The notes under the pieces are model-generated. The model was not told the origin of the DNA. It did no database searches and worked only from the letters and a program-made list of their open reading frames with translations. A DNA stretch of 37,501 nucleotides from Pseudomonadota bacterium (lineage in GTDB: Bacteria; Pseudomonadota; Gammaproteobacteria; Burkholderiales; Burkholderiaceae_C): contig JAFEEF010000074.1 in NCBI GenBank assembly GCA_018241265.1, forward strand, positions 1 to 37,501, in the 5' to 3' direction. Numbering within the stretch: position 1 is the stretch's first letter; each line of letters begins with the position of its first letter. The position numbers and the translations under genes are program-made. Shown here in pieces: positions 9,501 to 16,985 of the stretch.

Positions 9501-12107
9501 GACCTCGAGCTGGCTGGTCTGGCCGGTCGTCAGCAGTTCGACATAGCCCGCGAATGCCGAGCCCACCGACGGCAGCTTGCCGTGTTCGGCATCGACCTTC
9601 CAGGTGCGCACGCCGGGCAGCAGCGCGCTCTGCAACGGCACGCGGCCATCGCCGTCGTCGGGCACGTTGGTGTACTCGAGCCCGTCGTTGCCCATCACGT
9701 AGCCGTTCGGCGTGAACGGCGCATGGCCAACGACGAGCAGCATCTTCGCCGCGTCGGCGCCCAGGGTCGGCACCTGGGCGTCGAGACGGCCGCGCAACGC
9801 GACGGCCTGGTCGAGCACGCCCTGCGGCGGCGCGCCCCATTCGTAGACGGCCTGTTGCGTGCCTTCGTCGTGCCACAGGCTCTTCGCACGCAGCGCGGCG
9901 ATATCGTCGTCGGCGAGCTTCTGCCACGTCGCCGCCTGGCCGAGGCCGAGCGCCGGATCGAGCAGGCCGGCCTGCAGCTGGACGAAGCCCGGCATCGCGG
10001 CCATCAGCTTGCGCGTCGCGCCGTTGTGGAACAGCGAGCCGAACGCGACCAGCGCGTTGCCGAAGGTGTCGTCGCCCGACAGCGTCTGCATCGGCGCCCA
10101 CGAGCCGGCGTTCGGCGTGCCGAGCATCAGGAGGCGCGCACCGTCGCGCGCCATCATGCGCTGCCAGGTCTCGGGCCGCTCGAGCCGCATCGTGCGCGCC
10201 ACCAGCCCGCCCATCGAGTGCGCGATCAGCCGCACCGGCTGCTGGCTCGCGTTGCGCGCGGCCAGGGCCGCATCGACGGCATCGGCGAGGCGGCACGCCT
10301 CATCCTCGATCGGACGGCGCCAGTCGAACGCGAACGGGATCACCTCGTGGGTGTCCGCGAGCCGCGTCATCAGGTCGTCGTACACGCTGCCGATCGGACC
10401 ATCGGGCTCGACGCGCGATGCGGTCGCCGGATCCCATGCCAGCTTCGCGAGACCGTTGATGAAGCGGAACGCCAGCCAGATGCGCTCGCCGTCGAGCTTG
10501 AGGTTCGAGCCGAGGATGCCGGGCAGCATGAACACCGCCGGCTTGTCGGCCGCCCCGGCGCTGCTCGAACGGGCGACCGCGGCGAGCGCCGCGCGCGTGC
10601 CGCTCGCGTCCTTGCCCGACCACGACAGCGGGCCGATCGCCGCGAAGTCGGGCGCCGCGTCGGTCGTCAGCGCCCCGACGATCGCGTTGACGGTCTTGTC
10701 GTTGGAGAAGTAGTTGAAGTGCGAGACGTTCGAGCCCGCGTCGAGGAAGAAGCTCGCGCCGGCGCCGTCGGCCGTCGCGGCGCGCGGCGCGCCGCCGTAC
10801 ATCGAGCGCGTCTGCACGACGATGTCGTTGTCGGTCCAGTAGAAGGCGTCGGTGAGCAGCGTCTTGACCCACGACACCACCGAGTCGCCTTCCATGTCGC
10901 CGGCGATCACGCGCAGCTCGCCGGGGATCGTCTGGTCGCCCCGGTTGAGCCAGGCGACGACCGGGCTCTCGGGCATCATGGCCTCGATGCCGGGCAGCTC
11001 GGCCGGATCGGCACGGCGCCGCGCGACCTCGTGCAGGAAGTCGACCAATGCGCCCAGCACCGGCACGCCGGCCAGGGTCAGCGCCCATTGCAGCACCGAC
11101 AGGTAGGCATCGAAGCGGCGCGATGCCAGCAAGGTGCCGCGCGCCGGGCAGGCGACGCGCACGACCTTCTCGACCTTCAGGCCCTTGGTCTGCGCGGTCT
11201 TGACGAGCGCCTGCAGGTCGCTGCGATGCTGCGCATAGGCAGCGCCGCCGAACAGCGCGAGGTCGTCGGGCGACAGCGGCGCACCGCAGGCCCGCGCCAG
11301 GATTTCGGCGACGAGACCGCCGCGCGAATGCGTCACGAGATGCAGCCGCGCGCCGGCCGGCAGCCCCTTCACGAGCGTCAGCGCGTTCGCGATCGGGCTC
11401 TTGCCCATCGTCGCGTGGTCGAGGGCAAGGACGCGGCCCTGGTACGCCGCGAACAGATCGCGCACGGCCTGCGGATGCTGCGTCCAGAGCTTGCCGAAGG
11501 TGCTGACGGTGTCGACGAAGGTACCGTGCACGAGCACCAGCAGCGGGCCGCCGTCGGTGGCCGCAGCCACCTGGTCCAGCCTCTTCCCACCCTCTTTCAG
11601 GTTCGCCGGCAGCGGATCGGCGCTCAACGCATAGACGCCTTCGTCGACCTGCCCGTCGACCTTCCGGGTGACGGCCGCGGCGGCCAGCGCGTCGGCCGGA
11701 TCGTGCGTCAGGTCGCTCACGACGTCGATCGCCGACAGCACCGTCTGGCCGAGCCAGCCGCGCGTCGCGCCGCGGGTCGCGCCGGCTTCGAGGCCGGGCC
11801 AGCCGAGCTGCGGCGAGACCACCACGTCGTCGCTGCCGCCGCCGGGCGCCGCGCTCCGCGTCGCGCCGGCGTCCTGCGACCGCAGCAGGTCGCGCGCGTT
11901 CTCCGGGCTCAGGTACAGGGTCGGGCCGCCGGCGATCGTCAGCACGACGATGTCCTCGCCGGGCCGCGCGGTCAGTCGCACCGGATCGCCCGCGCCGCGC
12001 TGCGTCGCTCCGACCTGGACCGAGGCGGTGACCTGGCCGCGCTCGGCCTGCGGGCTGCGCGGCTGGCCGGGGACGATGAAGGTGATGTTGCTGGCGCGGG
12101 TCGCCAT
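6591..12107 (-). CDS. Giant CHAT-domain protein with two alpha/beta-hydrolase domains and TPR-like tail
   Basis: 1838 residues. Residues 1-150: no export signal, small beta-rich segment. About 185-420: first alpha/beta hydrolase, with oxyanion-type LVHGTF (His194) and nucleophile Ser261 in VTHSRGG (DUF7379-like, recalled). About 525-900: second hydrolase of LCAT/PGAP1 style, with LPGILGS at 528-534, Ser631 in IAHSMGGLVA, and later GDGRVP and EHGK segments that could supply Asp and His. About 920-1280: alpha/beta region with VIVGLGEEGKL, reminiscent of an M17-aminopeptidase N-terminal or macro-like domain (inference). About 1330-1510: CHAT domain, His1370 in HIAGHGEPG and Cys1408 in FLNCCHLAARD. 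About 1530-1838: Ala-rich TPR-like helices. Start ATG 12107 has a CCAGGAG site 6 bases upstream; an ATG at 12179 overlapping the caspase stop would add 24 residues. Probably protease-plus-lipase effector of a conflict or regulated-death system. Confidence 0.87.
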   Translation of the reverse strand: MATRASNITFIVPGQPRSPQAERGQVTASVQVGATQRGAGDPVRLTARPGEDIVVLTIAGGPTLYLSPENARDLLRSQDAGATRSAAPGGGSDDVVVSPQLGWPGLEAGATRGATRGWLGQTVLSAIDVVSDLTHDPADALAAAAVTRKVDGQVDEGVYALSADPLPANLKEGGKRLDQVAAATDGGPLLVLVHGTFVDTVSTFGKLWTQHPQAVRDLFAAYQGRVLALDHATMGKSPIANALTLVKGLPAGARLHLVTHSRGGLVAEILARACGAPLSPDDLALFGGAAYAQHRSDLQALVKTAQTKGLKVEKVVRVACPARGTLLASRRFDAYLSVLQWALTLAGVPVLGALVDFLHEVARRRADPAELPGIEAMMPESPVVAWLNRGDQTIPGELRVIAGDMEGDSVVSWVKTLLTDAFYWTDNDIVVQTRSMYGGAPRAATADGAGASFFLDAGSNVSHFNYFSNDKTVNAIVGALTTDAAPDFAAIGPLSWSGKDASGTRAALAAVARSSSAGAADKPAVFMLPGILGSNLKLDGERIWLAFRFINGLAKLAWDPATASRVEPDGPIGSVYDDLMTRLADTHEVIPFAFDWRRPIEDEACRLADAVDAALAARNASQQPVRLIAHSMGGLVARTMRLERPETWQRMMARDGARLLMLGTPNAGSWAPMQTLSGDDTFGNALVAFGSLFHNGATRKLMAAMPGFVQLQAGLLDPALGLGQAATWQKLADDDIAALRAKSLWHDEGTQQAVYEWGAPPQGVLDQAVALRGRLDAQVPTLGADAAKMLLVVGHAPFTPNGYVMGNDGLEYTNVPDDGDGRVPLQSALLPGVRTWKVDAEHGKLPSVGSAFAGYVELLTTGQTSQLEVYQPAEPAPSRSALMPATADATALVRSRPSHGLHGSLPPSSGADVLGADPDSGGAAGAAAGAGVRGRTAALAVSVYNGDLKFVRQPLLVGHYRSALLTGSEAVVDGLVGKGMSRALQAGLYPDAIGTHQVFGNQRPNPENPLQMARPLAAVIVGLGEEGKLREAELSYTVRQAVLAYAQRLYEQDGAGAAQFEIAATLMGSGGQGISADASARAIAQGVLDANQRIAANDWPQVGGLVLVELYLDRAGEAWRALQMLQAAAPQKLRLTGRMTFGPGALRRSLDSGYRGTAYDFISALQAPGSNDADNPLIAYALDTKRARTEVRAQGTQGTLLRQLVAKASNDANTDRRIGRTLFNLLVPVEVEPFLAGSSEMVLEVEPATAGIPWELLDTHPDEHAADQRPWAIRSRLVRKLRLEDFRTRVSDATADDDVLVIGEPECDPAIYPPLVGARNEALAVIQQLTAPGIGLAADKVSKLVDNNDAQSIIDALFEKRYRVVHIAGHGEPGPQGGVVLSGKQTYLGANEVEAMRIVPELVFLNCCHLAARDVAATLAPRPPYDRATFAANIAEALIRIGVRCVIAAGWAVEDEPAKQFATAFYASLLSGARFIEAVGAARSAAWRANRSGNTWAAYQCYGDPEWTWQRAGVDPQRPAPPIGNEFAAIASPVSLALALETIATRSNFSRSPGDRPLDKLRYLEGEFKSQWGGIGAIAEAFGVAYAAAGADDDAIDWLERAADAEDASASMKAAEQLGNLLARRGERNNDVAGIRRGIAQLATLADTRPTVERASLLGSAYKRLTMVEWRAGHEAAAAAALAEAARRYTAAAEMALKIGSPDYFYPAKNGISCEVRAALLGKRKLEIDPDRWKAVNDSIHKAAAEVPDFWSVVGQTELLALQALAQARLAAALPGIKAGFADLYARMPAKSKWDSVSNEAMFTLQPYEALAASPAERRAARELLATLAQHASAAARQ

Positions 12108-12175
12108 CGCGGGCTCCTGGATCTGATTTCGTGGCCCTGTATCGCCGCCGGCGGCGGCCGAAGCGGCATCCGTCG

Positions 12176-13072
12176 TCATACCGAGAACGGTGCCTCGCGC
12201 AGCATCGCCGCGGCCTTGCCGAGCGCGTACAGGTGCGGCGTCTGCGTGTCCGGCATGCCGGCCTTGATGCGCGTGTGGAACGCGTGGTAGTCGCCCTTGA
12301 AGGCACCGCGGTTCCAGACCCGGAGCAACTGCTCGGTGAAGGCGCCGTTGTGGTCGCCGTCGAGCGACGTCTGGTTGTCCATGCAACCGGAGATCAGCAC
12401 CACCGCCGGATTGAACTTGCCGACCCGCGCCACCGCATGCGCGGCAGCGCCGACGTGGGCGAGCGCGGCATCCGGATCGGCGATCGCCTTGGCGTCGCCG
12501 ACGGCCTGCGCGACGTCCTGTTGCAGCCGGTCGTAGAACGCCTGGTGGTCCTGGTAGACGCGCCGCGCCACCGCTTCCGGCATCAGCTTCAGGCGCGTGC
12601 CGGGCGGCGGCAGCGGCGGCGGTGCGCGCGTCACGGTACCGCTGTGGCAGCTGTCGGACAGCACGAGGACGCGCACGCCGGCGGCGTAGCGGCTGAGCTC
12701 GAGGTAGAGCTCGTCGTCGATCAACTGGCCGTCGTAGAGGCACCAGGTCTCGTCGCGGCCGTCGGCCTCGTCGCCGTTGACGTCGGGCACCTGGCCGCCG
12801 TGGCCGGAGTAGCTGACGAAGAACAGGTCACCCGCCTTCAGTGCCTTGGCGGCCGCGCGCATCGCACGCAGCACCGCCGCGCGCGTCGCATGCTTGGTCA
12901 GCAGCACGGTCGACTGCATGCCCTTGGTCTTGGCGATCGCCGCCATGTCGTGGGCGTCGGCCTCGCAGGCCGCGAGCGGCCCGTCCCAACCCGAATAGGC
13001 GGATGCGCTGACGCCGTTCAGGCCGATGTGCAACGAAACCGCGCGGGCCGCGGTGGACGGCTTGGTGGCCAT
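12176..13072 (-). CDS. Caspase-like (peptidase C14 / metacaspase-type) protein
   Basis: A 298-residue cytosolic protein with the p20 caspase fold. The N-terminus [21 protein letters not shown]-type opening leads to ACEADAHDM; catalytic His91 lies in VSYSGHGGQ and catalytic Cys142 in LSDSCHSGT, both intact. After the p20 part come a Pro-rich insertion (PPPLPPPG) and a p10-like segment with [12 protein letters not shown] and GAFTEQLL. Length is that of a bare caspase domain with no adaptor fused. Start ATG 13072 is preceded by GGAGGAG 6 bases upstream. It ends with a 4-base ATGA overlap with a possible upstream start of the CHAT gene, indicating one transcript. Bacterial metacaspases usually cut after Arg or Lys; the likely targets would be the neighbouring proteins or a cellular death substrate (inference). 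Confidence 0.92.
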   Translation of the reverse strand: MATKPSTAARAVSLHIGLNGVSASAYSGWDGPLAACEADAHDMAAIAKTKGMQSTVLLTKHATRAAVLRAMRAAAKALKAGDLFFVSYSGHGGQVPDVNGDEADGRDETWCLYDGQLIDDELYLELSRYAAGVRVLVLSDSCHSGTVTRAPPPLPPPGTRLKLMPEAVARRVYQDHQAFYDRLQQDVAQAVGDAKAIADPDAALAHVGAAAHAVARVGKFNPAVVLISGCMDNQTSLDGDHNGAFTEQLLRVWNRGAFKGDYHAFHTRIKAGMPDTQTPHLYALGKAAAMLREAPFSV

Positions 13073-13149
13073 GGGATGCTCCTCCGTCGTCGTGGGCGTC
13101 TGGGCGTCTTCACTGCGCCCGCGCGACGCGACCGGCTCGGCGGCCGGCT

Positions 13150-13163
13150 CGGCCGTACGGCCG
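13150..13163. repeat. 14-bp perfect palindrome in the spacer ahead of the caspase gene
   Basis: CGGCCGTACGGCCG reads the same on both strands. It lies in the 130-base spacer between the stop of the 667-residue gene and the caspase start, the only sizeable spacer inside the three-gene block. It could be an operator for an internal promoter, or a stem that adjusts downstream expression. GC-rich palindromes of this size do arise by chance in such genomes, so the functional reading is tentative. Confidence 0.35.
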
Positions 13164-13202
13164 CGATGATGCGAAGCGGGGCGCAGCCACGACAGCCCTA
13201 GT

Positions 13203-15206
13203 TCATGGCCCGTCGGTCCGCGCGCCGAGCTTGCGCGTGTCGATCCAGGTGACGCGGCCGGTGCGCCGCTTGACCTCGCGGAACATGTGCGCCGTGCCGC
13301 CCGGCCCATCGCCGCCGCCGCCGTCCCACAGGCACAGGAAGCGCACCTTGTCGACGCCGCGCGCCAGCGCGGTGTAGAGCAGCCAGAGGTTGCAGCGCTC
13401 GAATGCGTTGGTACCGGCCGGCAGCGGACCGAGCTCGTCGGGCATGACGTGCGGCGGGTCCTTCGGCAATTGCTCGCGCAGCGCGTAGTAGCGGGTCTGC
13501 CAGTCGGCGCCGGCGTCGCTCGACAGGATCGACTGCTCGATGAAGTCGGGCTCGGGCAGCGGCAGCATCATCTGGACGCGCACGCCGCGCGCGGCGCACG
13601 CCTCGGCGAACAGCAGGTCGCCGCCCGCCGCCGCCTTCACGAGCGCCAGATCGCCCGGCCCGGCTTCGAGCGCATCCAGCGCGGGGCCGATCGCCGCCGC
13701 TGCGGCCGGCACCAGGGTCATCGGGAAGCGCGGCTGCGCACGATCCGGCGCATCGACCCGGTGGCCCGCGAACAGCAGCACCTGGCGCGGCTCGAACGGC
13801 TGCGCAGCGCGCGCGATCTCCCGGTCGACGATCTGCAGCGCCGCGGCGGTCTCGTCGGGGCGGAAGTCGAGGTCGCGCAGCAGCGCGAGCTTCTGGCGCG
13901 TCGAGTCGAGCGCGAACCAGTCCTGGTTGGCGCCGGCCACCGCGAACATGAACTTGCGCGCGACGACGTCGTGCGACGCGGCGACCAGCAGCATGACCTC
14001 GGCGAGGCCGGCACGCGCCCAGTAGTCGGCCGCGTTGCGCTTCTGCGCGGTGACGCAGGCCCACACGGCGCCGCCGTGCAGTTGCTCGATGAGCCCCGGT
14101 TCGGCGTCGCCGCCGAGGTGCTGCCGCATGACCGCGAGCGCGAGCGCCGCGACGCCCGCGGTGTGCAGCTTCGGGTCGCTGGTGAAGGCATTGCGATAGG
14201 CCTCGATCGCGTCGGCCAGGCTCGCGTCCTCGGCCGCCGCGGCCTCGCGCATCTGCGCCGGCGTGGGCGTGGCGGGCGCCGCGAGCTCGGCGGCGCTGCT
14301 GCGCCAGCGCATCGCCCACTGGTCCTTCTCGACCCGGCCGGCGAGTGCCCAGCACTCGGCATCGTGCGGATGGTCCTCGGTGAGCTGGCGCACCCATTCG
14401 CGTGCATCCTCGTAACGGCCGAGGCGGCCGAGACAGATCGCCTTCGACTGCGCGCTGCGCTTGTGCTTGGGCTCGACCTGCAGCACGGCTTCGTACTGCT
14501 CGAGTGCGAACTCGAAGCGCTCGAGATCGAGCAGCGCATCGCCCGCGCTGCACTTGGCCTCGAGCCAGAGCGCGCGGCTCGGCGTCTCGTCGGCCAGCAC
14601 CAGGATGTCGCCGGGCCGGCCCTTCTGCCGCGCGACTTCGAGCCGGCCCGCCCAGCGCCGCTGCGCATCGCTGAACTCGTTGCTCTCGGCGAGCATGAGC
14701 TTGCGCCAGTCGGGCTCGCGCAGCTCGGGCAGGAGCTGGTAGACCGGACTCGTACCGCGGCCCGGCCACGCACCCTGCGTCGCGCGCGCCATGCGGGCGA
14801 GCGAGTCGCAGTCGTCCTTCAGATGATCGGGGTCGGGCGCGCCGTCCTTCAGGTGGTAGACGAGCTTGCGGTCGGTGTAGAGATCGAACGGCTGGCTCGG
14901 CCGCGGCCCCTGCACCAGCAGCACGCCGCGCGCACGCAGCGCGTGGCGCACACCGAGCTCGTACCAGACGTTCGGGTTGTCGAGCGTCAGGTCGGCCACG
15001 ACGAGGTCGGCGACCAACAGCTCCTGGAACATGTCGAAGCGGATGTCGCCGGCGCGCTGCTCCTGGTCGGCGCGAAAGACGTCATAGCCGGCCGCGCGCA
15101 GTGCCGGCTCGAACAGCTCGGCGTAGATGCGGTTGAAGTCGACCGGCGCACCGTCCGCACCGGACTTGGTGCCGAACGGCATCGCGACGAAGGCATGCGG
15201 CGTCAT
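13203..15206 (-). CDS. Deoxyribosyltransferase/TIR-like N-terminus + TPR (TRAFs-binding-like) + Rossmann-like C-terminus
   Basis: 667 residues, no signal peptide. Residues 1-130 ([47 protein letters not shown]) have the layout of nucleoside 2-deoxyribosyltransferase-like or related TIR-like base-glycosidase folds; Glu83 in WYELG is where that family keeps its catalytic Glu. Residues 150-440 are helical repeats ([32 protein letters not shown]), resembling the TRAFs-binding/DUF4071 repeat domain. From about 474, [16 protein letters not shown] and [18 protein letters not shown] look like a nucleotide-binding Rossmann/SLOG-like module that often accompanies TPR and caspase signalling proteins (inference). 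ATG 15206 has only a weak ribosome site. First gene of the block ahead of the caspase and CHAT genes; likely its sensor or regulator. Confidence 0.83.
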   Translation of the reverse strand: MTPHAFVAMPFGTKSGADGAPVDFNRIYAELFEPALRAAGYDVFRADQEQRAGDIRFDMFQELLVADLVVADLTLDNPNVWYELGVRHALRARGVLLVQGPRPSQPFDLYTDRKLVYHLKDGAPDPDHLKDDCDSLARMARATQGAWPGRGTSPVYQLLPELREPDWRKLMLAESNEFSDAQRRWAGRLEVARQKGRPGDILVLADETPSRALWLEAKCSAGDALLDLERFEFALEQYEAVLQVEPKHKRSAQSKAICLGRLGRYEDAREWVRQLTEDHPHDAECWALAGRVEKDQWAMRWRSSAAELAAPATPTPAQMREAAAAEDASLADAIEAYRNAFTSDPKLHTAGVAALALAVMRQHLGGDAEPGLIEQLHGGAVWACVTAQKRNAADYWARAGLAEVMLLVAASHDVVARKFMFAVAGANQDWFALDSTRQKLALLRDLDFRPDETAAALQIVDREIARAAQPFEPRQVLLFAGHRVDAPDRAQPRFPMTLVPAAAAAIGPALDALEAGPGDLALVKAAAGGDLLFAEACAARGVRVQMMLPLPEPDFIEQSILSSDAGADWQTRYYALREQLPKDPPHVMPDELGPLPAGTNAFERCNLWLLYTALARGVDKVRFLCLWDGGGGDGPGGTAHMFREVKRRTGRVTWIDTRKLGARTDGP

Positions 15207-15358
15207 GATCTGGGGCGCAAGGATGCCACCAGTCGAGCCGCGCGCAATCCCTACCGACGCGCAGGCTGGCGGCGCGATGTCGAAATGGACGCCGGCCGCG
15301 CGTCATTGCAGCAGGTGCGGCATGTCGTCGCATCATGGCGTTCCGAAGGAGACGATCG
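15207..15358. promoter_or_regulatory. Divergent intergenic region: conflict-like block versus YCII/ECF42 pair
   Basis: These 152 bases must hold the promoter for the minus-strand three-gene block and that of the plus-strand YCII-sigma pair. A clear AAGGAG ribosome site for the YCII gene is at its right edge (15346-15351). I see no convincing -35/-10 pair or inverted repeat on either strand. Confidence 0.3.
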
Positions 15359-15706
15359 ATGAAGTACCTCGTGATGATCTACGGCGACGAAGCCGCGCTC
15401 GCCAAGCGCGCCCCGTCCGATGCGACCGCGATGTCGCAAGCCCACGGCGCCTATGCCGAGGCGCTCGCCAAGGCCGGCGTGCTGCAGGGCGGCCAGCGCC
15501 TGCAGCCGACGAGCGCCGCGACCTCGCTGCGCCTGCGCGGCGACAAGACCGAAGTGCTGAACGGTCCCTATGCCGAGACGCGCGAGCAGCTCGGCGGCTA
15601 CTACATGATCGACGTGCCCGACCTCGACGAAGCGCTGAAGTGGGCGGCGCGCTGTCCGAGCCTGGCCGAGGGCACGATCGAAGTGCGGCCGATCTGGGAA
15701 ATGTGA
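15359..15706 (+). CDS. YCII-related / DGPF-domain protein
   Basis: A 115-residue protein starting MKYLVMIYGDE, with the central NGPYAETREQLGGYYMID segment. This corresponds to the DGPF motif (here NGPY) of the YCII-related family, a ferredoxin-like small fold related to muconolactone isomerase-type proteins. Start ATG 15359 has AAGGAG 7 bases upstream. DGPF proteins are the conserved genomic partners of ECF42 sigma factors, and the stop codon here overlaps a GTG start of exactly such a sigma gene. The biochemical function of the family is not established; the pairing suggests that it is a partner or target of the sigma factor. Confidence 0.88.
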   Translation: MKYLVMIYGDEAALAKRAPSDATAMSQAHGAYAEALAKAGVLQGGQRLQPTSAATSLRLRGDKTEVLNGPYAETREQLGGYYMIDVPDLDEALKWAARCPSLAEGTIEVRPIWEM

Positions 15707-16980
15707 CGTCGGAGGATGCGAGCTTGGGCGACGCGACGCAGGACGCCTCGGCCCGCGACGCGGCCGAAGCGGCGGCGCGCCGCAGCTACGGGCGCCTGGT
15801 CGCGTTCCTCGCGGCGCGGGCGCGCGATGTCGCCGCGGCCGAGGACGCGCTGTCGGCCGCGTTCGAGGCGGCACTGCGCGACTGGCCGCAGCATGGCGTG
15901 CCCGACAACCCCGAGGCCTGGCTGTACACCGCGGCGCGCCGCTCGATGATCGATGCGGCGCGGCGCCGCGCGACCCACGACGCGGCCGCGCCCGACCTGC
16001 TGCTCGTCGCCGACCTGTCGACCGAGGATCTCGCCGAGCGTGCGATCCCGGACGAGCGGCTCGCGCTGATGTTCGCCTGCGCGCACCCGGCCATCGACGC
16101 CGGCGTGCATGCGCCGCTGATGCTGCAGACCATCCTCGGCTTCGATGCGGCGAGCATCGCATCGGCCTTTCTGGTCGCGCCGTCGGCGATGGGGCAGCGG
16201 CTGGTGCGGGCGAAGGCGAAGATCAAACAGGCGCGCATCCCGTTCCGCATCCCCGATGCCGACGAGCTGCCCGAGCGCGTCGACGCGGTGCTGCGTGCGA
16301 TCTATGCGACCTACAGCGCCGGCTGGTCCGACCCGGCCGGCACCGACTCGTGCCTGCGCAACCTCGCCGGCGAAGGCATCTGGCTCGGCCGGTTGACGGT
16401 CGCGCTGCTGCCCGATGACGCCGAGGCGCGCGGGTTGCTCGCCTTGATGCTGCATGCCGAGGCGCGCCGCGCGGCGCGGCGCGATGCGGCAGGGCACTAC
16501 GTGGCGCTGGCCGATCAGGATCCGCGGTGGTGGGATGACGCGCTCATCGACGAAGCCGAGGCGCTGCTGCAGCGCGCGAGCCGCCTGAGCGGCCCGCCCG
16601 GCCGCTATCAGCTCGAAGCCGCGGTGCAATCGGTGCATGCGGCCCGACGTCACAGCGGCCGTACCGACTGGGCGGCGATCGCTGCGCTCTACGACGCGCT
16701 GATGAGCCTGAGCGGATCGCCGGTCGTCGCGATCAACCGCGCGGTGGCGCTCGCGGAGTCGCAGGGCGCGGCCGCCGGTCTGGCCGCGTTGCAGCAGGTC
16801 GACGACGACCCGCGTCTGGCCGACTACCAGCCGTATTGGGCGGCGCGCGCCGGCTTGCTGGCACGTGCGGGCGACCATGCCGCGGCCGATGCCGCCTATG
16901 CGCGCGCGATCGGGCTCGAGTCCGATCCGGCCGTGCGCCGCTTCCTGCAGGCGCAACGCGCGCGTCTCGGACCGCGCTGA
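15703..16980 (+). CDS. ECF42-type RNA polymerase sigma factor with long C-terminal extension
   Basis: About 425 residues. The N-terminal part carries a sigma-2-like region (AAEDALSAAFEAALRDW, GVPDNPEAWLYTAARRSMIDAARRR) and a sigma-4-like region (LMLQTILGFDAASIASAFLVAPSAMGQRLVRAKAKIK). The remaining 230 residues form a helical TPR-like extension (YATYSAGW, LLALMLHAEARR, AINRAVALAESQG, YWAARAGLLARAGDHAAADAAYARAIGL) diagnostic of the ECF42 group, which has no anti-sigma factor and depends on its extension for activity. Two starts are possible: GTG 15703 overlapping the YCII stop (coupled), or TTG 15724, 8 bases after a strong GGAGG at 15711-15715. I report the longer. Together with the YCII gene it forms a self-contained regulatory pair. 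Confidence 0.87.
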   Translation: MTSEDASLGDATQDASARDAAEAAARRSYGRLVAFLAARARDVAAAEDALSAAFEAALRDWPQHGVPDNPEAWLYTAARRSMIDAARRRATHDAAAPDLLLVADLSTEDLAERAIPDERLALMFACAHPAIDAGVHAPLMLQTILGFDAASIASAFLVAPSAMGQRLVRAKAKIKQARIPFRIPDADELPERVDAVLRAIYATYSAGWSDPAGTDSCLRNLAGEGIWLGRLTVALLPDDAEARGLLALMLHAEARRAARRDAAGHYVALADQDPRWWDDALIDEAEALLQRASRLSGPPGRYQLEAAVQSVHAARRHSGRTDWAAIAALYDALMSLSGSPVVAINRAVALAESQGAAAGLAALQQVDDDPRLADYQPYWAARAGLLARAGDHAAADAAYARAIGLESDPAVRRFLQAQRARLGPR

Positions 16981-16985
16981 GCAGC

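Noticed and set aside
12108-12179. Upstream ATG (12179) overlapping the caspase stop as the start of the CHAT protein
   Set aside because: Attractive for coupling, but the ATG at 12107 has a far better ribosome site and the extra 24 residues are low-complexity; kept only as an alternative.
6615-12290. Very long plus-strand open frame (about 1891 codons) opposite the CHAT gene
   Set aside because: Arg/His/Ala-rich antisense frame with no domain motifs; its openness follows from the GC-rich codon use of the real minus-strand gene, whose catalytic motifs are intact.
13287-15362. Plus-strand open frame of 691 codons opposite the TPR sensor gene
   Set aside because: Low-complexity, Arg/Glu/Leu-rich translation typical of antisense shadows; the minus-strand frame has clear domain structure.
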